NCBI GenBank assembly: GCA_018105865.1
Contig: CM030848.1
Span: 12,926,199-12,990,198 of the forward strand
Length of the DNA stretch: 64,000 nucleotides
Direction: 5' to 3'
Origin: Metaphire vulgaris
Taxonomy: Eukaryota > Annelida > Clitellata > Crassiclitellata > Megascolecidae
Shown here: positions 19,216 through 33,120 of the stretch, in pieces
How positions within the stretch are numbered: the first letter of the stretch is position 1
How the letters are laid out: every line of letters begins with the position of its first letter
The notes under the pieces: generated by a model
Databases searched by the model: none
What the model saw: only the letters and a program-made list of their open reading frames with translations
What the model was told of the DNA's origin: nothing
Program-made: the position numbers and the translations under genes

Positions 19216-20573
19216 ATTTAAGTCCAAGATTAGCCGAACCAGTCCAAGATATAAGGAACATTGCAAATATGTTTCTACAGCACAGCACACTTTTATCTAA
19301 TGCAAAATTAGCTAAATGCAGGAGTCACTGGAGAATTAATAATACTGAATATTTTCACTTATATGCCAGAAATAAAATGTGATGTCATCATCATCACTAC
19401 CACCACCACCACCACCACCACCACCACCACCACCGTCATCATCAACAAGAGCAGATTTACCAGGATAATTATCATACAAAACTAATTACATAACATGGAT
19501 AACATTAGCCACTAACAAATGCATTGATTTGCAACTATATTGATTGTATCCGTATCAAAAATTGTCACACATAAAACATACAACAATGCTATCAAACTAG
19601 TGAATAAGCAACAAATACAAATCAAATTTACGCCATCAATACTTGCACCAGAGATTAAACTATTTAACAGTGGCGGTTGTATGTCTGATCCAACTCAACC
19701 ACATCAAATCCACAAATTATTATATTATTTTAACAGTAGACCAAAAATATTGCTAAATTTAAATATAGAGCCAAGCCTGAGCATATCATAATCATATAAG
19801 CTGAAAATTCATTTAGTTTCATCAAATCAAATCTTGTAATAACAGCATATTCCCAATTTTTTTTGTCTGCCAAAAAACTTTCATATCTCTGCACCAACTA
19901 CAAACATAAAATCAGAAACAAACAAACACAAATTCCTACAAAACAGCTACTTTGAATCACAAGAAACAAAAAGAGCGAATCTCGCGTGGAAGAAAAAAGC
20001 CGAACTCGATCAAAAAACATTTAAACTGATCGATAAAACAAAATTTTCTATCAGTAACAAAACTTTTAACTTGATCAAAAAGATTTTAAAAATTCTGAAT
20101 CAACTTCTCAACAAGATGACAAAGAAAGGTTGGAAAGTAATCAAACTTTTTTAAAGGATGCCGCATTCTCCGATGAAAGGGTATGAGAGGTGGTTAAAAT
20201 TCTTTATTGCATGAATCAACTGACATACTTACTGTGTGCTAGCAAAGTCCGATTGCTATAAAATTGTCAGGTTTTGTTTTATGCCAAAAGAGTACATGTA
20301 TCCATAGATTGGATATAAAATTAAAGAAAGTTTCAATGCAGACTGCGTGTGCATTGCACCGTATTAAAACATACAGCAAGCTTCTTAAAATGTATAACAA
20401 GCAGAGTAAAATTTCAAAAATTTAAAACGAGTGGTATCCAATTTGCAGTCGTACAGATACTTTATATGCAATCTGTAAATATACATAATACCTATTAGAG
20501 GATCCGTATAAAAAAGTTTTGATCGTACATCTTTCTTTCCAGTCATTTGTCAAGACCGCGCCTCTCTCTCTAC

Positions 20574-24969
<4,396 letters not shown>

Positions 24970-25511
24970 CTGAAATATTTCAAAAGTGAAAGATACAACG
25001 ATACAAATGTAAGGATAACAATTATCAGCGTTCAATCTGCTGAGAAAGTTCAAAGGCTTAAATTCCCTCTCAGTACCCGGTCTCAGCACCGGGAAGATGG
25101 CAGCTTCTAAGCTAAGTTCTAATTTTTTGTTTTTGGTTTACCTTAACAGCATGATGTGATTTTATCACACTACTCTACATTCTTAATTTAGCTTAGTTTT
25201 AGTTCCCTCATCTTTCTGTGTCTCCCATACTAACAGGCTTGGCATGCTTCAGAATTGTTTCTGAGCTCGTGAGTTGCCCACGAGACGGAAGATCTCTTAC
25301 CTGTTTATCCACTAAGATCCAATACTATTCCTTTCGCCAATATTTTATCATGGCGAAAAGTCGAAACTCAAAAGTGATAGAATAATGGCACGAATGATAT
25401 GTGAATAACGTCTTTCCTTCACTTTCATTAAGTTAACAACGTGCATCAATCCACATGGAAGGGGTAGGCAAGGCAGAATTTGCAAATGGAACACAAAGTA
25501 CCCCTAACATG

Positions 25512-25667
25512 CAGGGATGTAGCCAAGATTTTAGGTTTGGGAGGGCTGAAGCCCAAGATTCACTCTCCTCCCTTCCTTTGGAGCCCACAATGCCATTTGG
25601 GCTTGAATTCAGAGGGGCTAGCTTCAGGCTTGGGGGCCCCCTAAGCCCATGCCTAGCTACGTCCCTG
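25512..25667. mobile_element. hAT-type short element, 156 bp
   Basis: CAGGGATGTAGCCAAG to CTAGCTACGTCCCTG; flanking 8-mers CTAACATG and CTAAAATG differ at one base. Confidence 0.8.
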
Positions 25668-25969
25668 CTAAAATGAGTTCCTGAATCCACCCATGGTCAG
25701 TCTATGTTCGAATCCCGGGAACTCACTTAACGAGCACAGTAACAAGGTCTATGTAGTGCTTCGGTTGACAACATGATTATCAAAGTGCTATAGGCTTATA
25801 AATGAAGACAGTCACATGCACATTTAGGGCCTAATAGACGAGGCAGTATGCAAGCTGTACATTACATCATACTGCATTGCCACATTTACGCCATGTAAAA
25901 CATGAAATATTACGTTACGTTACCTAGCCTCACTGCCCTTCGGATGTTGACTATTGCCTGGCTGATCTC

Positions 25970-26081
25970 ATACCTTTCCTGTGGCTATTTTAAGAGAGGC
26001 TGAGTGCCTAAGAATAAGCAGCTACTGTTGTGCTGCTCTTCAGGGCGCTATATAAATCCACGATATTTTACTTTATTTTAC
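25970..26081 (+). repeat. Dispersed repeat with GAATAAGCAGCTACTG core
   Basis: CTTTCCTGTGGCTATTTTAA, GTGCCTAAGAATAAGCAGCT and GCGCTATATAAATCCACGAT. The most complete copy in the window. Confidence 0.75.
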
Positions 26082-26259
26082 GTTAAAGTTGAACACTTTC
26101 AACGCACGAACTTCGAAATCCCAATAGTACGAGAAGGCCAGCCTTAAGTTAAGAATTACGGACGACGTATCGATTAACTCGCCAATTAAGCGTCGAATAA
26201 AATCGCAAGAAAAGAAAAATGGGGAAAAGAAAAACGAGAAATTTCTTAAAACTTTTACC

Positions 26260-27252
26260 TTCCTAATGGCGTACTGACGAAAAAAGAATCGTAAAAGCGC
26301 GCTATACTAAGTGCGTCCCATGTATTCATCCGCCAACAGCTGTATCATTTTGCTTTGCTAAGAGGCTTTTACGGTTACAGAATTACATATATTTTATTTG
26401 AATATCTTGACATATTTTTATGTTTCCAATGCCGCTGTCCCAGTTGAAAATATTATTGGATGCCCTATTTTCTATCGCGGAATGCCCTAGTTGGCTACGG
26501 GAGCGTTGCCTTTAAATTGGTGCAATGGTCCAGTGGTTAGTGAGACGCCTTGTGTGCTAGTCTTGAGGTTCGGTGGTCAAATCTAAGCTAACTTAATTAG
26601 CAAAGACCCCTTTTAGAATTAGAGCTGTTACGGGTTTACCGCGTGCAATTTCGGCCAGTTTTGGTTCGGTTTTAACCGAAAAACCACGGTTTTGGTTCGG
26701 TTAACCGTAACAGCACTAGCTCTAACACGGATTGGATTTGATCATTTGGCATGTCGGCTAATTCCCTAGGCATTAAGATAGTTGCGTCACAGAATTCGTT
26801 GACTGGTTGATCCATCGCTTGATTGCTGTACGTAGTTTCGCGGTCCACTGCAAGTCCGCGAAGCGCCCACTTTTTGAGAGGTTGTTATAGGGAAGGGGAA
26901 GGTATAGCCGTATAGGTGTTGGGCCTCACTTTCTCATTCAAGTTTGCGCCAATATGCTCGGGTTATTGTTTGAAACGGTTTCGATCAGTTACGTCATCGT
27001 AGTTGAGTATCGTCGCGTAATCGGACGTCGTCGGCCTTTGGTCGCTGCCGGTGAAACTCTTCAGTCTTCAGTGAACTTCTTGTGGCGGTCTGGCGGAGGA
27101 GGAGGCGCAGGAGGCTGACCTGGCTGAGGTCCTCGTTGTCTCGTTCGGCTGAAAAGTTAATAATCGCCGTGAGTCCGGACGCCGATCGGTCGCCCCACTT
27201 CGCTTTACCAGACCCTGACGATCCCTTCGACCGGTTCCGCAAGTCAGACAGA
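26260..27252. promoter_or_regulatory. Shared upstream region of head-to-head ELAV (-) and FAM117 (+)
   Basis: The two genes diverge from this interval. On the minus side a good donor (GAAG|GTAAAAG, exon end at 26259) suggests a noncoding first ELAV exon just above it, joined to the acceptor at 24969. On the plus side 27000-27535 is GC-rich with many CpGs, against an AT-rich background, as expected of a FAM117 promoter and first exon. No TATA box was identified with confidence. A short tRNA-like repeat lies at 26515-26600, so the sharing may be only adjacency. Confidence 0.5.
26515..26600 (+). mobile_element. tRNA-like SINE head remnant
   Basis: A perfect A box TGGTCCAGTGG with the spacing of a tRNA head, but the B box is degraded and no body follows. 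Confidence 0.4.
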
Positions 27253-30200
27253 ATGGCCAGCTTTCAGGCGCCGCCGCCGACGACGACGCACAGGACGCGA
27301 CAGTCACCGTCGACGACCGGCCGCCTTGCCACCGCCAGCTGCACCGCCAACGGTGGCGTCGGCGGCGGTGCTAAGTCCGGTCCCGTGAAAGCGGTCCAGG
27401 CGTTCGGGCTGGTCAAGGGCAGCTCGCCGCCAGCCGCTTCCCAGCCACACGACGCCCAGAATCCCGGGTGCTTAGTCTCGGCGTCGAGACGGTTCTCCCC
27501 GGACAACGTCCAGTCTGAATCGCCGGTTAAAAGAGGTATAGGGTCTGCATTCATCCTCCGTGTCATTGTCACAGATCTAGATGCGCTATATTATCTCTAG
27601 ACATCTTACGCCTTTCCTCCAGTTGGCCCAGCACATATTTTTGTATTATACAAAAATATGTGCTGTATATTCTTTGAGCCTAGAGCAATTGATTTTGGTT
27701 AATGTCAAAGGATTTATACGACCGTTCCTCAAGTGGTAATAATTTGTGTGGTTTTAGCAAAAATTTGTTTCTTCTATTGCCAATTCTGTCATTAATGGTG
27801 ATGAGAAAAGACTTACCAGTTTTTTAAGGTGGGAGGGCACGTCAGACCATGTAATCGAAATCATGTGAAATGTCGAATTTAACCGAAATCGTGTCTTCAG
27901 ATTTGCTAAGACCATCACCGGTCAGCATAATGATTCCAGATGTTCCATCATTATGAGCAGTTGACAGTTTCATTAAAGCAAATTTGAGTTTTATAATCGA
28001 CCATATGTTTGATGTTATTTTAGACGAGGGTATCAAGACTTTTTTGGGCGGAGGGCCAAATGACATGACTCCCGTGTCCTTGCAGGCCAAATGCAAAATG
28101 CTTTTAAACTTTATAAACATTTAAAGTAAAATTATGAAAACCTGAAAGGCCATTCAATCATTACATTGATTACAACCTATTGCGGTAACTATGACAAACC
28201 AGACTCTAGTATAGTCTAATAGAAACAGTTAAATTTTAATGGTGAGGATCAAATTGAAAACACAAAGTTTGATGACAGTCGATGTAAACATGGTTTACAG
28301 TGGCAGCCCCAGGATTTGGCAAGTGGGGTCCGATGGGGTGGCGCTTCTTCCTGGATCTTCCTCTGCCTATATTTTCTTTCATTTGGGTGTAGAATGCCTC
28401 CTTTCATCCATTTGATGAACGGTAATGTTTTTATTATTAAGATTGTTATGTCTCCTCAGTGTGCCATAAGAATGAACCTCCTTATTCCTGAAATGAAGTT
28501 TCGAATAATCAGTTGGTCCTACCCACTGGAATGCTCGTGACCTCCCAGAATACATAATTTAGCAGCTGCTGATTCTATGATCCTCTTTTTGAAACAACTT
28601 AACCCCCTTAACTGGGGACCTGGATATATCCGTTCATTTTACATTGAGTTACAGTTAAAAACCCAGTTAAGGGGTTAAAACTCGTCTCTTTATCGACGTG
28701 CAGTAATAACAGTTGGGTTGCTTCTGAGTGATATTATGTTACATTTGCATCTCTGCATCTTTTTAACCTTCTTTGCAAAAATGTTCTAGATCGATTTGGA
28801 CTGCTCTATGGTGGCATTGGTATTCGGAGGACAGGGTCATGTGATCTGATCTCTTCCAGTATTTACTTAAATGGAGAATGGCCAAAACTCTGTGCTGTGA
28901 TTGGTCAAGAATGCCTTACATTCGAGAAATCAACTCAGGTTGGTTTTAGAATTTTGTAAGAGTTGTTGTCTTTAATAAATTATGACAAGCAGGTATCACA
29001 ATTTTCGCAGTTTAATGGTCACTTATGTTGGTCTTGAACATATGTTCGTCTTAACATTGTCTTTTTTCTAAATTAAAGGTTTAATAAACAAATTTGAATT
29101 CATGTTTAAGGTCAGGTGAGAATTTACTGGATCTGAAATTTATTTGTTTATTGTTTGGCTTAATACTTTCTGTTTGTCATTTCAGCTAATTAGTATGCAT
29201 TAGTTAATTAAAGTAGAGGCATTAACCCCTTAACTGGGCAACTATTTGTAACTCAATGTAAAATGGACGAGCGTTACTCGGGGCACCCAGTTAAGGGGTT
29301 AAAAGAAATAAAAGAATGATGAGACATATTTTGTAAAACTCTAAAATACTTGTCATATTGCTTAGAAGTTGTTTTATTTGATTATATTCCACAAATCATG
29401 AATTAGACTTAGGTTTGATATTTTTTAGACTCCTGAGGAATGGAAAGACGTCCATTTGCACGATCCACTGGTAAGAAAGTCAGAAGTAACGAATGCGTTT
29501 GCTTCTGTTGCCAAAACAGATGCTCATAAAGTCATGACATTTTCCACTAGTTTGGAATTATATATACAGGGTGGCACACGAAAAAACTGGACTATGTTAA
29601 TGCAAACCTTAATGTGACTAGTCCGGTTTTTTGCGCCACCCTGTAGTTTCTTGTTTTTGAAAAATGTCAAGTATTCTGGTTTAGATAAGCTGGCTTAGCA
29701 CCAAGGTTCGCTTAATTGTAGTTCTGCATGAATATTACATGGGTCTGAAATCAATTGAATAGAGGAAATTGATTGCTTTTTAGTCAGAATGTTTTATAAT
29801 TCATAATGCTCACAAATTTCCACGAAATTCGCCAGTTGTTCTCCTTGGAAGAGGACTTTGCATTTCTATCTACTGTGAAACCCAAATGTATGATACAGTG
29901 AAACCCGCTTAATTGCATAGGTGCCGTGCAAGCCTTGCTTATGCGATTAACTGGTCTATGCAAATAGCCAGGACGTCTGATAATTAATTGTACGCACAAA
30001 ACACTGGTTCGGGTTTTTATGTTGTTATGCGATTATGCGGGTTATGCAATAAAGCGGCATGCGATTAAGTGGGATCCACTGTACAATGGAATCGTTTTAA
30101 AAATTGTTGCAGGTGAGACCAGTGACGAAGCTTGCAGCAAAGGAAAAGTCGTCTGCGTTCTTTCGTTCTGCTGCTTCTAAGCCACTTCAGATTCCAGCTT

Positions 30201-31510
30201 ACGGCCGCTTAACCAGCCATTGCCGCGGAAGCTTGGAAGGTCTCAATCAGGTATTTGAGACATTCCGTATTGGCAGTTGAATTTTCATGGAGATTTCTGA
30301 ACATAGAAAGAAGGTCAAGCCAGTCCCGTACTCCAACAGGTGTAGGTCTGGCGCCGATTTCCACGTACCAGGCAGGCAGTGACACAGGTGGCTTGCGCCA
30401 TTAATCTAGAGTAGTTTGTCATTGCTTTCACTAGACCCATGTTTTACCTTTACATCTTAATACTGCTACCAATTTATCCATGTCTAAGCGATGAATGACT
30501 TGGTTGGCTGCTAGCACTGTAACTTAATCTCGGGGTGGTCACCCATCCAAGTACAAGCTGCGCTTGATATTGCTTAACCTCATTGTTCTTATGGGAACCA
30601 GCTACACAATACCAAGTTAACCAATTTTAGAAGAACGCTTGTAAAAGAATTTGTAAAAGAACACTATTGTTGTCACCATGCGAATACTAGCAGCAGTGCA
30701 TTCCAGCTGCCCATATTACTGCATTTTCTTGCATAGCATTTATAGTTGGACTTGATTACTTTTAACTATATTTGAGTAGCATGTCTGTGAGAATTTTGGG
30801 ACCAACTTGTGATTTCATAGGTAGCTTTTTTCCCTTTTACTTTCATAGTTGTGGGAAGAACAATGTTTATAAACGCTGGTGAATATGATAGCTGTTTGAA
30901 AATTTCTTTAAACAATTCTCTTTTAATCATAGGAAATTGAAAAACTTGTGACGAACAGTAACATAGCAATGGACCATATCAAGGTATATTTGGAAATCTG
31001 TTTTTCTGTGTTTTTTATTCATTGCTTAGTCCTCTGCTCTGGAATCGATTGCCATTACTTAATGTATTGTGCAAGTTGCACTTTGCAGCGTTAATTTCTT
31101 TTTGCCATGTCCACCATAGATTGTTCCCCAGCTGGCCCGGTGTGGTTTCAATGCACCACCAAAGACAGACAGTGGCGCTATAGAAACCGATTGATTATTT
31201 GATTTAATTGAACTCTCTTACAGTTCAGTATTTCTTAGTATTCAAGAAAAAGGTGACTGAAGATGAATCTTAAGCTCTTCTGCCTATATTTCCTTTCTTG
31301 TCATTGCAACGATGTATAGAGTCCCATGGATGGCCGTCGTGAACCAGTTGCGTACCAGCTGAATACCTGTTCTCGAGTAACACAGACTCCAACAGTTGAT
31401 AGTGCTGCTGGGAAGATGGAGATGGATGTACTTCACGATGGTCAGCGCAGAGATGAGGCTCATGAAGAGCTCGATGACTGTGATATTAAAGTGTTCAAGG
31501 GTATGGTTTG

Positions 31511-31600
<90 letters not shown>

Positions 31601-31604
31601 TTTG

Positions 31605-31642
<38 letters not shown>

Positions 31643-31659
31643 TTTGATTTATATATTTG

Positions 31660-31720
<61 letters not shown>

Positions 31721-33120
31721 TGCACTTTTAGTGTTTATGATTGTCTGTTTGTTTCTTGGTGCTATTGTTTCACATCGTAGCTTCTTTGTTGTATGCCGCT
31801 GTTGGTTTTATGCTAAGTCGTAAAATGGATTCAAGAAATTTGTTACGTTAGCATTGAATTCAAAAGAGGAGTTAGAGGGAGTTGATGATATGGTTCTGTT
31901 TTGACACTGTAATGTGTTCACGTAGTCCTTCCGGATTAGTCACCACAATAATCTTAGCTTTAATAATAATAATAATAATATGCCCAGATGGCTTGAGCTT
32001 CATTCAGAAAGCAGGATTGTCAGTTATTAAAACAATAATCTAACTTTTGCTTGACTCCAATTTCCAGTTCTGAATACATTTTTCTTATGCAGATGAGTCA
32101 TCTGCCAAGTGAGAGAAATTTATTGTTACCGTTATGATTTTCAGCGATAATTTCTTGTGGTGTTTTTGTGATGATTTTCAGAATCACCAGAATGCATTAA
32201 CTTTCATTCCCTGAAGGCGTTCAATGGTCGTTTGCCTCCAGAAGGCTGTGAAAAAGTCGAGGGAAAGTTTAAGGAGGTCAAGTACGTGTTGAAGCTCTTC
32301 AAGCTCTCTAGATTAGAAATGGACCGCATCGGTTGTTGGCATTAATTTGACCTAGATAATTTTTCGGGGAGAAATTGGAACAGAGGACAGAGGTACCAGA
32401 GATGCCAAGTGAAGCTACCAATAATGTTAACTGTGACTTGGTGAAGGGCACTGCAATGTTGTGAGGGCAATGTAATGTTGTAAGGGCAATGTAATGTTGT
32501 AAGGGCAATGTAATGTTGTAATGACCTTTCATTGGGCATATTTAAAGTAAATTGATCTTTAACGCTTAAGTTGCATTTGTGCGGTTCATCCTTACTTATG
32601 ATAAAAAAAACGACACCGAGAATTCAGTCATCAAAGATAGACTTAAAATAGTTGTCGCTTACTACTTGTGCTTCATCAGAAGACCTATACTGTGCATTGT
32701 TGTGCTTTGTGTACAAGTACATTTCTATGTTGATGCGTCTTTGGGTACGACACTGAACGCGGGTTTTTCTCTCTGGAGAACTTTTATTTACATGCAGACT
32801 GAATTAGCCTAAATTTGAACATGTGCTGGCACTTTTTTGTGCCCAATTTGCTGTGTGTTTGCAGTTTTAAGTTTGCAATTTGAAATCCTTTATTCGGTAA
32901 TAATACTTAATGGTTAATACCGGGTTAACGTTTTTTGCGTGCTAGAGATCATGCGTTGGAGAAGATGGAGGTACCATTTATGAAGCAACTGGTGGCCGGG
33001 TGTCACATTCCTAGCGAGTCGTCTGCGTTTAACCCTCTGGCGAAGACCTATCTCAGCCAGCCGGTGGAACTGGCGCGACAGCTTACCGGCCTAACCATCT
33101 TGCAACCTCGAGATAATTAA
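27253..33120 (+). CDS. fam117: FAM117/GLCCI1-family protein, complete, 8 exons
   Basis: Member of the FAM117A/FAM117B/GLCCI1 family, whose molecular role is poorly known (GLCCI1 was found as glucocorticoid-induced). Exons: 27253-27535, 28790-28938, 29429-29470, 30113-30250, 30933-30983, 31320-31500, 32182-32281, 32946-33120 (stop TAA). Phases match throughout, giving 372 aa. Family signatures in order: serine/proline-rich N-terminus with [24 protein letters not shown] and YLNGEWP (vertebrate IRRTSSLD and YL.G.WP) at residues 106-126; KSTQTPEEW at 141-149; SLEGLNQEIE at 198-207, almost identical to FAM117[19 protein letters not shown] and TQTPTV in exon 6; PPEGCE at 300-305; and IPSESSAF near the end, like IPKSGSAF. 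The strongly basic SASWGS/DQLKE block of vertebrate members is not obvious. An in-frame upstream ATG at 27082 would add 57 arginine-rich residues; I prefer 27253. Low complexity, no membrane segment, probably an intracellular scaffold. Confidence 0.9.
27630..27664. repeat. Perfect 35-bp palindrome
   Basis: Two 17-bp arms, AGCACATATTTTTGTAT and its exact complement, around a single T. It lies 95 bp inside FAM117 intron 1. Confidence 0.95.
28599..28678 (+). mobile_element. TTAA palindromic element, subfamily B
   Basis: 80 bp in FAM117 intron 1. Left TTAACCCCCTTAACTGGGG, right CCCAGTTAAGGGGTTAA, center GGATATATCC. Confidence 0.88.
29222..29302 (-). mobile_element. TTAA palindromic element, subfamily A, inverted
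   Basis: 81 bp in FAM117 intron 2, in reverse orientation. It is nearly identical to the copy at 8433-8513, suggesting recent activity. Center CGAGCGTTACTCG. Confidence 0.92.
29567..29643. mobile_element. TA-flanked palindromic MITE, 77 bp
   Basis: CAGGGTGGCACACGAAAAA and its near complement (TTTTTTGCGCCACCCTG), flanked by TA on both sides. Typical of a Tc1/mariner-type miniature element; almost the whole element is stem. In FAM117 intron 3. Confidence 0.85.
29896..30081. mobile_element. Tigger/pogo-like MITE, 186 bp
   Basis: Left CAGTGAAACCCGCTTAATTG, right CGATTAAGTGGGATCCACTG, TA on both sides. It ends only 31 bp before the acceptor of FAM117 exon 4, so it forms part of that intron's branch-site region. 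Confidence 0.8.
30490..30610 (-). mobile_element. 5S-rRNA-derived SINE remnant
   Basis: On the minus strand the sequence reads GTACTTGGATGGGTGACCACC preceded by GAGGTTAAGCAATATCAAGC, closely matching the 3' half of 5S rRNA (AAGCTAAGCA...TACTTGGATGGGTGACCGCC). The 5' half has decayed. It is best read as a SINE3-type remnant, not a functional 5S gene. In FAM117 intron 4. Confidence 0.75.
31516..31718. repeat. AT dinucleotide tract, three blocks
   Basis: Begins 16 bp after the donor of FAM117 exon 6. Blocks are separated by GGTTTGATTT, copies of the sequence right after the donor, so slippage apparently duplicated that spacer. Confidence 0.97.
32440..32522 (+). repeat. 19-bp tandem array (AAGGGCAATGTAATGTTGT)
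   Basis: Four to five units in the last FAM117 intron, GAGGGC in the first and AAGGGC in later ones. Confidence 0.88.

Larger units (their letters stand above)
17207..20573 (-). other. Candidate long 3' UTR of the ELAV gene
   Basis: Read on the minus strand this 3.3 kb directly after the ELAV stop is U-rich. It carries canonical AATAAA signals at 20203-20208 (proximal) and 17278-17283 (distal). No other gene is recognisable in it; it contains two hAT-type short elements (18602-18772, 18998-19215) and a CCA microsatellite. ELAV-family mRNAs are known for long, AU-rich 3' UTRs, so a distal isoform ending near 17.26 kb is plausible. Confidence 0.45.

Noticed and set aside
27264..27572. 102-codon minus-strand frame opposite FAM117 exon 1
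   Set aside because: It is the shadow of GC-rich FAM117 exon 1, which joins in phase to seven further family-matching exons.
30490..30610. Possible functional 5S rRNA gene
   Set aside because: Only the 3' half resembles 5S rRNA and it carries many changes.
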